Notes: generated by a model from the sequence alone, not told the origin. Shown: positions 10,358-19,459, counted from the stretch's first letter. The stretch is DNA of 64,000 nt from Batillaria attramentaria (GCA_018292915.2 JACVVK020000005.1:2731001-2795000), one strand, 5' to 3'. Translations and numbers: made by a program.

Positions 10358-10880
10358 TTAAAGATCTTAGCTCCCAACAAAAAGCTTTCCGAAGTGTGAA
10401 AAAATTGTACAGAGTCGACCGTGCAGGCACAGTCAACTTTGTCACAGCCGGTTGCAGAGTTTTTAGCGTCCCTCAGTGAAACTAACCCCAATAAAAGCCA
10501 AGGGCAGCCTGATTTCACAGCTCCAGCCAAGCAGCCAAAGACACATGCCAGGAACAACTTGTCCTTTAAGGTCCAAAAGCCATAGGACTGGACGTAAAGC
10601 AAGCTAATGATGATGATTTCACAGCTCAATTCGCGTATTGACACAGCGAGAAAGATCGTGCAGCACTCAACATCCGCTAGACACTGTAGCGACTCTGTGT
10701 CTCGCTCACTGACTAAAAGTCAAATAATGTCACGGCAAACTCGTGCTCTGGTTTTATAAGGGTCCCCGAAGCGCTGAAAACTCTGCAACTGTGACAGAGT
10801 TGACTGTGCTTGCACGGTCGATTCTGTTAAAAAAAAAATCACACTTCGGAAAGCTTTTTGTTGGGAGCTTAGATCTTTAA
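10358..10880. mobile_element. FB-I copy 1 (foldback element, TTAA target duplication)
   Basis: Inverted arms of about 130 bp begin with AGATCTTAGCTCCCAACAAA and include AGCTTTCCGAAGTGTGA and ACTCTGCAACTGTGACAGAG. TTAA flanks lie at 10358-10361 and 10877-10880. The uninterrupted TTAA target is at 28006-28009 in repeat F. The centre is interrupted by retroposon K (10524-10613). TTAA is typical of piggyBac, but the ends do not start with CCC, so the superfamily is left open. Confidence 0.9.
10524..10613 (+). mobile_element. Retroposon K 3' end inside FB-I, 14-bp target duplication
   Basis: A 90-bp insert with CAAGCAGCCAAAGAC and AAGCAAGCTAATGATGATGA at its 3' end is flanked by perfect copies of TGATTTCACAGCTC (10510-10523 and 10614-10627). 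The second FB-I copy has the site unoccupied at 47118-47131 (complement). The ATG-repeat tail and 5' truncation indicate target-primed reverse transcription. Confidence 0.93.
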
Positions 10881-11221
10881 CTCCGACACTTTAGCCCAGG
10901 TTTACAGCTCGGAGAACGTGCTCGCAAGCGCCGGCACAGCAAGCGCAGTACTGATCACCGCAAAGGTTGCACTTGTTTCAGGTCTGTTCATGGCACCAAG
11001 GGCCCAGCCTGTGTATCATCAAGTTTCGTAGGGGGCCGTAAACTTGAACGGCGATCCGCTGGTGCTTATAAATATACGTGGAACAGACTGAGAAACCATT
11101 TGCTTGTTTAAGTATCGACTTGCCGTTGCTTCCTTGTCCGCGCGTTTTGTTTGACTCTCCCGTGGCATCGCGAGAATGCGAGACCAGTACAGTCGCACCT
11201 GTTGTGGTGGTCAGCCGAATG

Positions 11222-11635
11222 AACGGGGCGGTTAAGGAAAGGTTAAGAGACTTCGTCACCAGCGCGAGAGATCAGGTTCGAGTCCCACTTGGGGCAGAGA
11301 GCTTTTCCTTCTCATACGTGGCACCGTTCATTCGGGCCGATAGTCGGGGGTTCTCTCCGGGTACTCCGGCTTCCTCCACCTCTGCTTTGGTAATGTTCAC
11401 TGATCCCACCAAATCTGAAAATAAACCAGTGCAATTCTAAATTCCCAAACTTAAAAGCTGAGCTGACCCTTCGCACCACATGATTGTAATGTGTTCATGT
11501 CTATTGTGTGAGAGAATGTGTGTGATTCACGTGAGCGTGCGTCTTGGGTTCAGCTCGCGACGCTTTGGGCCGGTTATAGAAGTTTGGTAAAGCGCCTAAA
11601 CAATACTCAGTTATTGAAATATTATACATGTATTA
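11222..11635 (+). mobile_element. tSINE-L copy 2
   Basis: Starts in a degraded tRNA-like head (GGTTAAGAGACTTCGTCACC, B box GGTTCGAGTCCCACTT), then the body CCGGGTACTCCGGCTTCC and the end TAAAGCGCCTAAACAATACT. The A-box side is poor. It abuts repeat C at about 11638. Confidence 0.88.
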
Positions 11636-11829
11636 TCAAATGTTGGCAGCGACCACATCCCCCCTCATTCCACGGTGGTCTGCTGGCTCTTGTGCCAGCC
11701 GCGCATGAATACAAACAGTCCACAAGCCAGGCTCATTTTTCCCTAATTTTACTATTACCTGGCATGAAACTTGTTTACAAAGCCAACAAAAAGCACCAGA
11801 TTGCCTTTTTTTTTTACTCTGCAAACAAA

Positions 11830-12300
11830 AAGAAACGGAAACGGTAATGACTGCGAAGTGGTTACAAGTTAAGCAAATAAAAGCGACACAAAAGGGACAG
11901 AAACCACTTAACTTTGACAAACGACGGCACAGGTCGACGTTTCGGCTTTCGCCTTCTTCAGGACATAAACAAATGGGACATAACTTCAACAAACAAACAA
12001 AAGGTAACTCTGCGGACGTACTGACATACACGGCGCGGGGAAAAACAACAACAACAAAAAAAAAAAACGGTGGGCGAGAATTTTTACTATTTTTTCTGGT
12101 CCTTTTCTCGCCCACCGTTTTTTTTTTTTTTTTTTTTTCCCGCGCCGTGTATGTCAGTACGTCCGCAGAGTTACCTTTTGTTTGTTTGTTGAAGTTATGT
12201 CCCATTTGTTTATGTCCTAAAGAAGGCGAAAGCCGAAACGTCGACCTGTGCCGTCCTTTGTCAAAGTTAAGTGGTTTCTGTCCCTTTTATGTCGCTTTTA
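11830..12300. mobile_element. Long hairpin insert with hammerhead-like motif (Penelope-like)
   Basis: The 471-bp insert is flanked by TCTGCAAACAAA at 11818-11829 and 12301-12312. Arms 11878-12080 and 12105-12300 are near-perfect inverted repeats around a loop of about 24 bp. Each arm holds CTGAAGAAGGCGAAAGCC followed by GAAACGTC (minus strand 11936-11962; plus strand 12216-12242, where CTGA has become CTAA). This resembles the minimal hammerhead ribozymes of Penelope-like elements, in which the short palindromic ACGT forms stem III. About 48 unpaired bases precede the left arm. No reverse transcriptase or GIY-YIG domain is present. Confidence 0.75.
11936..11962 (-). ncRNA. Hammerhead-ribozyme-like motif, left arm
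   Basis: On the minus strand CTGAAGA matches the conserved CUGANGA core. GGC/GCC with a GAAA loop forms stem II, then GAA and ACGTC complete the core with a cleavage site after GUC. One extra A sits before stem II, so self-cleavage is uncertain. The right-arm copy (12216-12242) carries a core G-to-A change and is probably inactive. Confidence 0.5.
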
Positions 12301-12429
12301 TCTGCAAACAAATTTTAAAAGGGGCAAAGATTTTTCTAATATATTTAGAGCAGTTCTTACTACATGACCCGGAAGCAATTACTGGTCTGTAACCTGCCAC
12401 AGATGGCGTCACGTGACCCATAAGCTGAT

Positions 12430-12940
12430 ATATTCCACGTACAGTGTCGCTGGCGACGTAGTATGCCGCGTAGCGTATCGCCGAACTATACGGACAGTGA
12501 CTGACCCAGCGGTAGTAGTATGGCGACCTCTCTTCTGCTTCCATCAGCCTAGTGCTCTTGGGTTAGGACTTAGATACAAAAGCTTCATCCTTCTTTGACA
12601 CCCCACGCAGCGCATGCGTGAGAGTCGACACTAGGAAGCTCAGTGTTCGATTCTTCTTCTTCTCTCTTTGTAAGCTTCTCAGTGTCTTTGCCCTCAGATA
12701 GTCTAAACAAGTGATCTTTCTATGATCATGTTTTTGCTTTTTTTCCCCCGTGTAGCCTCAGCTTAACTCACTTGAACTTTCGACCTTTGTGGGACTTTAT
12801 TTCCGTGGCCAGAACCCTTAATCCGGAAAACCGTAATTGGTATTTTTTAAAATTATTATTATTTGTTGTTGTTTAGCGTGTTAACGTTGTTTCTCAGTGT
12901 TGTTGTTGTTGCGGTTTTTTTTATTTGTTTGTTTGTTTGT
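12430..12940. other. No recognisable feature
   Basis: Mixed sequence with T-rich and GTT-rich patches near 12840-12940. I see no repeat shared with the window, and no open frame with protein-like motifs. Confidence 0.4.
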
Positions 12941-12942
12941 TT

Positions 12943-13028
12943 TTCTCCACCGCAATAGGTTCAAAATCAAAGGGAAATAAACCCTATAAATATTTGGTTC
13001 CCGACCGGGATGCAAACTTGCCGCCGTT
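12943..13028 (-). mobile_element. Degenerate tSINE-A remnant
   Basis: TCTCCACCGCAATAGG, AAATATTTGGTTCCCG and ACCGGGATGCAAACTTG line up in order with the minus strand of the SINE body and B-box region. Divergence is high, so this is an old copy. Confidence 0.45.
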
Positions 13029-13204
13029 TATCTGAAAAAAAAAGGCCTGTGTGCTTCGGATATGACAAGCACTTAGGCATTTATTCCCAGATGACAATGG
13101 AGGTATTCATTGCCTGTATTCTTGCAAGAAGAATGCGACGCTCATCATGTTTGTGGCCCAAGGTGTTTTGTTTGTTTTGTTTTTGTTTATTTCACTTGTG
13201 ATAG

Positions 13205-13399
13205 GGATGGGTTGGTGTTTTAGGGTTTAATCTCCTTTTCCACTCCATACGAGTGATATCAAACACGGGCAACGAGATTTAAAAACAAACAAACAAACAA
13301 ACAAACAAAACAGCACAAATATTTGACCCCTGCTGGGATTCGACCTCACGGTCTGAGAATTGAACGTCCAACGCTCTACCATTCGGCTAGCCCGGCTCC
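13205..13399 (-). mobile_element. tSINE-A copy 6, diverged, with (AAAC)n insertion
   Basis: Minus copy from GTTTTAGGGTTTAATCTCC to the head complement CTACCATTCGGCTAGCCCGG. An AAAC/CAAA tetranucleotide run at 13280-13309 has expanded at the internal A-rich site. Confidence 0.9.
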
Positions 13400-14420
13400 A
13401 GTCCCACCACCTGGGGCAGGTTTGACTGTACACACACGCACGTATACTAAAACTACCGGACCTGTAGATAGGTTTGTGTAGCCTGTCCGCCAGTAAACGG
13501 CACGGAGAAAAGTGTTCCGCGAAGAGTCCTTCACGATCCCTGCCACTCGTTTTTCCCGTCCACCCCGGCGCCGGTAACGGCCCCGTAGCAAAAACAGATC
13601 TCTCTTGCACGTGCCTTCCGAGGAACGCGTAATGAGGCCGACAGTGACGCGTAATAGGTCGTTCAGTGACGCGTAATGGGCCGGTGAATGACGCAGCATG
13701 GCCCCCTTCATTACACCTAATGGGTTTCATTGTTTACTTGGGTCCAGGGCTTCGGACGACTCCGCGCAGACCAGAGAGCAATATCTTGTGTGGAAAGAGA
13801 GAGATTGCTGAAGTTTGTATAGGTCTGTGTAAGGTCTGGAGGAAGGGGCTAAGTGTAATGGCTTTCCACTGGTGCTTAGGCGCATTGTCGAGATGACCGC
13901 AGAGGATCTTTTCCGGCGTGATGTTTGACGAGAGGTTGGTGAATGGTAGATGAGGTGGGTTAGGGAAGGAAGGGGAAGTGGGGGTTTGTTGGGGTTGGGG
14001 GGGACGTGGGGGGGGGGGGGGGTGTCATCTGGCTGGAGAAAAGTTCTCGGAGAAGAAATAAATAGTTGATAGAAGACTTTTGTGTTCTAGCACATTTCGT
14101 ACCTCGGCGCACAAGTATCCAACGCTTTTGCCTCTTTTTGGTTTTTGACCCTGTATACGAAAATCAGGCCAGATTAATTGTTCCTTGACAGGCTGTTATT
14201 GCAGCAAACACGAGTTTAATCAAGGTGCAACACTCCCACTAAGCCAAATTTTGAATCCAAGCAGACATAAATTATTATTTTTATTTTTTTATTTTTTTAG
14301 TGAGGTCACTGGGGCAGAACCCCCACATACTTAGTAAGAATTGAGTTAAAGCAGTGCACTTGATTATCGTTTATGCTAAATCCGAGCTGCTAACATACTT
14401 GGTAGGAATGAAAACAGTGA
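13400..14420. other. No recognisable feature
   Basis: Contains short ACGCGTAATG-type repeats at 13628-13690 and a G-rich patch with 13 G at 14010-14022. Open frames lack known motifs. An A/T-rich patch at 14270-14300 precedes the H head. Confidence 0.4.
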
Positions 14421-14424
14421 GTTA

Positions 14425-14560
14425 AATTAACGTCGAGTTTTACATACGGGACCTGGGCTCGAACCCACGCTTTATCACGGCGACAGTGGTGACGTCCGTT
14501 CAGCAACGCAGTCGCTAAATCGGACGGCAGGGCTACCTATTAGACCATCGCTCACCCTCA
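14425..14560 (-). mobile_element. tRNA-like SINE head H with MITE-G-like end
   Basis: On the minus strand TGGTCTAATAGGTAGCCC (A-box-like) and GTGGGTTCGAGCCCAGG (B box) are followed by CGTATGTAAAACTCG, a sequence also found at the end of MITE-G. A second H head lies at 48190-48275. Confidence 0.6.
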
Positions 14561-14939
14561 TCTGGAAATACGGCCTAAGCGTCATGGATCTAAAAGGCGA
14601 TTAGACTCTTTCAGTTTCCAGATGACAGTGACCGGATTTCTTACATTTGGTTAGGCCTAATATTTCTCAGCTACCACCTCAGCTATACAGGCTATGCTAA
14701 TTTTACTATGAGGGTACTATCATGAGATCGCTTGCTTTGGCGGGAATGTGAGGCCATATATCAGTCATTAATGCAAGAAGCAGCGCCGCCATGCGGGGGT
14801 ACAAGAAACCACACAGTTCCGAAAGAGATACCAGTAACGATGACGATAGCAAGAGCACAAAGTCAGTAATGACGTCAGTTCATTAAAAGTCTCAATACGT
14901 ATAACAGAAATACAGCATCGTGTGGATACGTTTTCATCG

Positions 14940-15096
14940 AATGCGCTTAATCTATAATAATAAATGGCATTTGTAGGGCGCATTTCTTTGGAATAAACTC
15001 AATGCACCAATCACTCACTCACCGACACTCACGCACACTTTACAAACAGTGGACATACATACACTGGTGAAACTGACTAGTTGCTGACACGGGAAA
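14940..15096 (-). mobile_element. LINE 3' UTR and tail
   Basis: Downstream of the LINE stop codon the minus strand runs through GTGCATTGAGTTTATTCC and GCCCTACAAATGCC to a short ATT-rich tail. This layout (ORF end, short UTR, simple-repeat tail) is that of a truncated LINE insertion. Confidence 0.75.
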
Positions 15097-15303
15097 TTAC
15101 TGGAAAGCTTTACAAAAGAGGAACGTTTTAAGATTGCTGTTAAAAACAGACAGCGTGAGCGCATTTCTCAGATGTGCTGGCAGGAAATTCCAAACGGTTG
15201 GTGCAACAAAACTGAAAGAGCGCTCGCCAAAGGATTTCAGGTTGCGCTTGGGAATTTTGAGAGAAGCCTCTCGGTTGACGACCGGAGGGTTCGCGACGGT
15301 TGA
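15097..15303 (-). pseudogene. LINE ORF2 (reverse transcriptase) C-terminal remnant
   Basis: The minus strand encodes 68 codons and a TAA stop without interruption. The translation contains FGERSFSFVAPTVWNFLP, then LRNA and an FNSNLKTFLF segment. That is the hallmark C-terminus of CR1/L2/Jockey-like LINE polymerases: (F/Y)GxRxF, AxxxWNxLP, LR, FKxxLKTxLF. The rest of the polymerase and any endonuclease are missing because repeat F starts immediately upstream at about 15304, so this is a 5'-truncated, non-functional copy. The frame is intact over its whole length, so it is not very old. This is the only clear protein-coding relic in the window. Confidence 0.88.
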
Positions 15304-16020
15304 TAGGTGACGTTTCTATGCATCAGAAATCGGTCACTTGGGTCAGAATATCACAGCAGCACCCGAGACCATTGTGGTGACACCGACCGGCGTGTAAGTT
15401 GTTCTAGAAGTGTACCACGTACTAGGCAGACGACGTTATTTGGTTGTGGACTGAGGACCAGGGCCCGTATGTAAAACTCGAGGTTAATTTAACCCACGGC
15501 TACGGGCCTAACCCAGACTAGGACAAAAGAAACCCCAAAACAAAATTAAATGAAAAAGGAAGCGAAGAAAGAAAGACAAAAATCAGTCCTTTTATAACGG
15601 CCTAGGCACCTTGCTGGAATGGACCCGCTTCCTGATTTAAATAAAAAAAAAAAACAGCAGAAAATTTAACCCAAGAGCTTGTTTAGATCGAGGTTAGACT
15701 CTAACCCGGGGCTAAACTCCCTAACCCCGACTTTTACATACGGGCCCTGGCGACGTTATTTTGGTTGTGGACCGAGGACCAGCTAGACTGACGGCGCTGA
15801 TTGGGTTTCTTTAGTAGTTTTGTCTGTTCCGGAACGGACGGTAGGCTCCAAGAAAGTCGTATTTCTCTCATATCAGAAGCCACAAAGTCACGAAAACGGT
15901 CGCAATCACGCAGTGAAACGTCCGTCTATCTGGCAAACAGGCTTACAACTTCGAAAGTGGCAGTTTTCCACCATCTCAGCGGCGTTAAGAACATAGAGGC
16001 TTTCAGTTGACGAAATCTGT
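15304..16020 (+). repeat. Repeat F copy 2, interrupted by MITE-G
   Basis: Shares ACCATTGTGGTGAC, GACGTTATTTGGTTGTGGAC and AGAAAGTCGTATTTCTCT with the other F copies. It is split by MITE-G at 15459-15750, with a 31-32 bp duplication of F on both sides. Confidence 0.88.
15459..15750 (+). mobile_element. MITE-G copy 1 flanked by a 31-bp duplication
   Basis: The ends CCAGGGCCCGTATGTAAAA and TTTTACATACGGGCCCTGG form terminal inverted repeats. The interior shares TTAATTTAACCC and GGTTAGACTCTAACCC with copies at 48300-48436 and 60807-61097. CGACGTTATTTGGTTGTGGA precedes it (15431-15461, 31 bp) and recurs after it (15751-15782) with one substitution and one indel. Confidence 0.88.
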
Positions 16021-16064
16021 TTTTCGCGTCTGTTCATTAGATATCTGATGTCAGTCGCTGTTTC

Positions 16065-16068
<4 letters not shown>

Positions 16069-16096
<28 letters not shown>
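16069..16096. repeat. (CT)n microsatellite
   Basis: CT run directly 5' of tSINE-A copy 7. Further CT runs lie at 16273-16296 and 16345-16360. Confidence 0.9.
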
Positions 16097-16272
16097 CGGA
16101 GCCGGCGTAGCCGAAGGGTAGAGTGTTAGACTCCCAATGCTCGGGTGGTGAGTTCGAATCTCGGCTGGGGCCACATATTTGTGCTGGCCTTTTTCTCGTT
16201 GCCCCGTCTTTGACATAACCCATGCCTTGCGGAAAAGGACGTAAAACTCCCAAACACCCACCCACCCCACCC
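16097..16272 (+). mobile_element. tSINE-A copy 7, full length, between CT tracts
   Basis: Starts at GGAGCCGGCGTAGCCGAAGG and ends in CACCCACCCACCCCACC. CT tracts lie on both sides on the SINE sense strand. The central ATATCACC segment has become ATAACCC. Confidence 0.92.
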
Positions 16273-16296
16273 CTCTCTCTCTCTCTCTCTCTCTCC

Positions 16297-16344
16297 GTAT
16301 GTGGTGGAAAAGGACGTTAAAACCCCCCAAACACCCACCCACCC
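16297..16344 (+). mobile_element. tSINE-A 3' fragment (48 bp) between CT tracts
   Basis: Consists only of GTATGTGGTGGAAAAGGACG, TTAAAACCCCCC and CACCC units. It is either an extremely 5'-truncated insertion or a duplication of the tail of copy 7 together with its CT tract. Confidence 0.85.
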
Positions 16345-16379
16345 TCTCTCTCTCTCTCTGTGAACTCAGCAAGCTTCCT

Positions 16380-17640
16380 TGTATCCCGCTAGGTGACGCC
16401 CGCGTCGCCCATGATTAATGATGCTTCGTATTTCGCGGTGGCGCGCAAGATCTCCCCTTCTAATACAAAATTTCTGATAGCACCGTCTGAAACGAAAACA
16501 CAGACTGGCTGGAGTTAGAGGAACGCACAGGTTTTTTTTTTTTTTTTCCTCCCTCTCGGTCTCGCGATAACATCACCCCTGCAATTTCATTAATTCTCTG
16601 TCGATTTTTCCTGTTTAGACTGCTACACCCCTCCCCCCGTCCAACCCTTGCTCTGTTTCTGGGCCTCTCAATCCAATCCCGCAACCTCCAGTGATTTTAA
16701 AGGGCCATATACCTAGGGCCGAGTTACCCATGGGTCGCTCATTACGGCAACGGGACCCAGTCGTAGGAAAGTGGCGGTTAGAGTGACTGGCCGAGGCGAG
16801 GCTTGGCTCCGCCTCTCCCGCGAGTGAAAGGCGGCCTTTTTTTTAAAAAAATCAGAACTATAGGTCAAGCTCAAATTTTCTCCCTGAAATACGTGCTTAT
16901 GGACTTCGTTGGGTTGAAATTTGGGTTGGCCTTTGTTGGTCACTGTACAAAACATCATTCTACTAAGTATGGAACACCTAGGTAATCTCTAAGTATGATA
17001 TATTTTTATGCAAAAAAAAAAAAGAAAAAAAGATTGGAGGCATCATTCCAGGCACACAGCGCACACGAAGCAGGCACACAGCGCAGACAGAAAGTGAACA
17101 GGCCACACCTCTTTTGACCCAGGCACGAATGTGGCCCTTTAAACCCGACAGAAGAAATACAGACACGGAAACGGACGGCACTATCGCTCGTGTGTATCTT
17201 AAAAGTGTTTGTTCGCAGACTCCCCTTCATTTTATTTGAGCGTCAGACGATTTGTCCAATGCCATCGAATTTGTTTTGCGGGGCAGCTAGACACCGGCTA
17301 AAATTGATATCAGGTTTTGGATCTGGAGTCTTGCGCGTGCGATGGTCAGCGGGTGCGCCGAAATGATAAATTATACTGATACGTCGCTTTTCAGGACTTG
17401 GCTCATATCGGTATGGGAGCTGGGAGGATGGAGAAGTTAGCAAAAAGAGTTCCCAGAAGTGATGAACTTAACTGATCCATTCCCAAACAAGGGCGCGACC
17501 TGTATCGATAGGGAACCAGTTACTGATGGTTTGTAACGATTATGTCAAAAACGGAGGTTTGGGGCAAATGATTTATTGAGTGATCAGATTTTTGTCTTGT
17601 GAATCACTGTGAATCTGATATCTGAATGTGAGGTTGAAGT
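16380..17640. other. No recognisable feature
   Basis: Mixed sequence with a 16-T run near 16531-16547, a pyrimidine-rich patch and an A-rich run at 17011-17030. A weak direct repeat of GGCACACAGCGCA occurs at 17052 and 17073. No gene signature. Confidence 0.4.
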
Positions 17641-17647
17641 GGCTCTA

Positions 17648-18095
17648 TGTGCAGTAAGTTTCTGGCTAATGTCGTAGGTACTGATGTTGTAGGTACAGTA
17701 AATTTCAGGTTATTGTCGTAGGTACTAATGTCGTAGGTACCAATGTTATAAGTACAGTCAGTTTCTGGCTAATGTCGTAGGTGCTAATTAATGTTGTAAG
17801 TACAGTTGTAGGTACTAATGTTGTAGGTACTAATGTTGTAGGTACTAATGTCGTAGGTACTGATGTTGTAGGTACAGTAAATTTCAGGTTATCAGTTGTC
17901 GTAGGTACTAATGTCGTAGGTACCAATGTTATAAGTACAGTCAGTTTCTGGCTAATGTCGTAGGTACTAATTAATGTTGTAAGTACAGTAAGTTTCTGGC
18001 TAATGTTGTAGGTACTAATGTTGTATGTACTAATGTTGTAGGTACTGATGTTGTAGGTACAGTAAGTTTCCGACTAATGTCAGTTTGAGCAATAA
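17648..18095. repeat. GTAGGTAC minisatellite (15-bp units, 179-bp higher-order period)
   Basis: Units of AATGTTGTAGGTACT alternate with AGTAAGTTTCTGGCT and AAATTTCAGGTTAT segments. A larger block starting with AATGTCGTAGGTACTGATG recurs at 17668 and 17847, 179 bp apart. Two tSINE-A copies follow, after which the same motif resumes at 18412-18460. Confidence 0.9.
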
Positions 18096-18103
18096 TGAGA
18101 GGG

Positions 18104-18275
18104 TGTGTGTTTAGGAGTTTCAAGTTTTAAGTTCCACCACGTATGGGTGCTATCAAAGGCGGGGCAAAGAGAAAAAGGCCAGCATAAACAATTATTTGAC
18201 ACCAGCCTGGACTCGAACTCACGGCCCGGGCATTGAAAGTGCAACGCAAAACCGCTCGACTATTCCGTCCCCCCA
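18104..18275 (-). mobile_element. tSINE-A copy 8, full length, diverged
   Basis: Minus copy from GTTTAGGAGTTTCAAG to the head complement GCTCGACTATTCCGTCCCC. CACGTATGGGTGCTATCAAA and GACTCGAACTCACGG are recognisable. Confidence 0.88.
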
Positions 18276-18286
18276 GGTGGTTGTAG

Positions 18287-18407
18287 GGTGGGTGGGTAAG
18301 TGTTTGGGAGTTTAACGTCCTTTTCCACAACGTATAAAGATGAAACGGGGCAACGAGAAAAAGGCCAGCACAAATATTTGGTCCAGCATGGATTCGAACT
18401 CACCGGA
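18287..18407 (-). mobile_element. tSINE-A copy 9, 5'-truncated, with target duplication
   Basis: Minus copy from GTGGGTAAGTGTTTGGGAG to GAACTCACC. CCCCAGGTGGTTGTAG (18271-18286) recurs as CCCCAAGTGGTTGTAG (18409-18424) with one mismatch. It inserted next to copy 8 within the minisatellite tail. Confidence 0.92.
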
Positions 18408-18581
18408 CCCCCAAGTGGTTGTAGATACAGAAGGTTTCTGGTAAATGTCAGTTCGAGGGACAATTTTTTTTTCAAACCCTATCCACCTCCCCTCCCCCTT
18501 GAGTGACAGACGGCACGTACTGAGCCTCGTTATTGGCGTCTGAGCACCCCCGGACAAAAAGTGTTGTCACAGAAAATTCCA

Positions 18582-18672
18582 CCAATCAGTGGCCACAATG
18601 CTTGTAAACACGACCAATCAACGAGCGCCACACAAAAACACCGCCACCGGTCGCTGGCCTCCGCTGAATTGG
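18582..18672. promoter_or_regulatory. Triple CCAAT cluster, possible promoter
   Basis: CCAAT occurs at 18582-18586 and 18614-18618, and ATTGG (inverted) at 18668-18672, in sequence without an assigned repeat family. NF-Y sites are often multiple in promoters. No TATA box or downstream exon could be supported, so this is a weak candidate. Confidence 0.2.
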
Positions 18673-18989
18673 CTGTTAGGGTGGCTAAGTCCAACAGTGG
18701 CAGAAAGATCTGTCAAGATTTCGCTTGATATTTGTCATGCTGATGAAGTGTTGCACTGTGCGGGAGAGGAAAGGGTTTGTGCTGTTTGCTTGCAGAAATT
18801 GAGTGGGAGTAACTGATGGTAATGATGTGGATTTGGTCTCGAGGTCGCTCGCGTGTGAGTGTGTGTTTTGGCAGGGAGGTATTCGCTGATAATGGTATTG
18901 GTGTTGATGTTTATTTTGATATATTCTGTGTGTCCCTTTGCCGCAGTGAAAGGCTGTTTCCTCCGAGGAGGGGTGGGGGGTGGGGGTGT

Positions 18990-19166
18990 CGCTAATTGTA
19001 CAAGGCTGTCGTTTTATGTTGTTGTTGCTCCCTGCATGCATGGATTGGGATCTTTGATGTGCACACTTGATATTTGTGCGTGCGTGTGTACACAACGTCA
19101 GTTGCCTACCAGGGGATTAGAACCCGGTACCTCAGGATCCGCAGGCAACCGCCTTAACCACGAGAC
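18990..19166 (-). mobile_element. tRNA-derived SINE X
   Basis: On the minus strand the head reads GTCTCGTGGTTAAGGCGG and ACCGGGTTCTAATCCCC (B box), followed by CACATCAAAGATCCCAATCC and CATGCATG. AAAGATCCCA downstream of a tRNA-like head is a feature seen in several ancient SINE superfamilies. Only one copy is in this window. Confidence 0.6.
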
Positions 19167-19227
19167 AAAATTTTCTAGTGCAAAAACTGTAATCTTTAGG
19201 GGATCTGTGCCTTTCAGAAGACATGAA

Positions 19228-19291
19228 AAGGTATTGAATCTTCTTTTCCACCACATAAGGGGGCAATTAAGACGGGGCAACGAGCACTTTT
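19228..19291 (-). mobile_element. tSINE-A 3' fragment
   Basis: TTCTTTTCCACCACATAAGG and GACGGGGCAACGAGC match the minus strand of the SINE 3' half. It ends in a TTTG-rich stretch. Confidence 0.7.
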
Positions 19292-19459
19292 TTTGGTTGT
19301 TCGTTTGTTTGTTTGTTTTATTCTATTTTTGCTCTCAGTCGGCATTCGACCTACAGGAAGCCGCAATCCGATGCCAAACACAAGTGCCACCGCTAGTAAA
19401 AACGAAAAAAAGTCACACTTCCCTCACTAAAGTGAGCATTTGCAGCGCACTGGTACTCG

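Larger units (their letters stand above)
9616..10950 (-). repeat. Dispersed repeat F copy 1, interrupted by MITE-D and FB-I
   Basis: F is recognised by CCACAAAATCTGG, GAAATACGACTTTCTT-like and CCTCAGTCCGCAACCAAATAA segments shared with 15306-16020, 27545-28140 and 58560-58920. Here it is split at 9903-10209 (MITE-D) and 10362-10876 (FB-I). The 27.5-28.1 kb copy lacks both insertions. The class of F is unknown and its ends are approximate. Confidence 0.85.
11638..12405 (+). repeat. Repeat C copy 1, interrupted by a long hairpin
   Basis: Flanking halves 11638-11829 and 12301-12405 match the complement of 52851-53115 (AATGTTGGCAGCGACCACAT, GCGCATGAATACAAACAG, ACATGACCCGGAAGC). The copy at 53 kb is continuous across the site interrupted here. 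C has no recognisable coding sequence; class unknown. Confidence 0.9.

Noticed and set aside
10099..10644. 181-codon minus-strand open frame
   Set aside because: It spans parts of MITE-D, repeat F, FB-I and retroposon K, which were joined by separate insertions, so it cannot be an ancestral gene.
11636..12392. Two overlapping open frames of 181-189 codons on opposite strands
   Set aside because: They mirror each other because the sequence is a long inverted repeat; neither has protein motifs.
13227..13730. 167-codon minus-strand open frame
   Set aside because: The C-terminal third is tSINE-A and an AAAC repeat; the rest has no motif.
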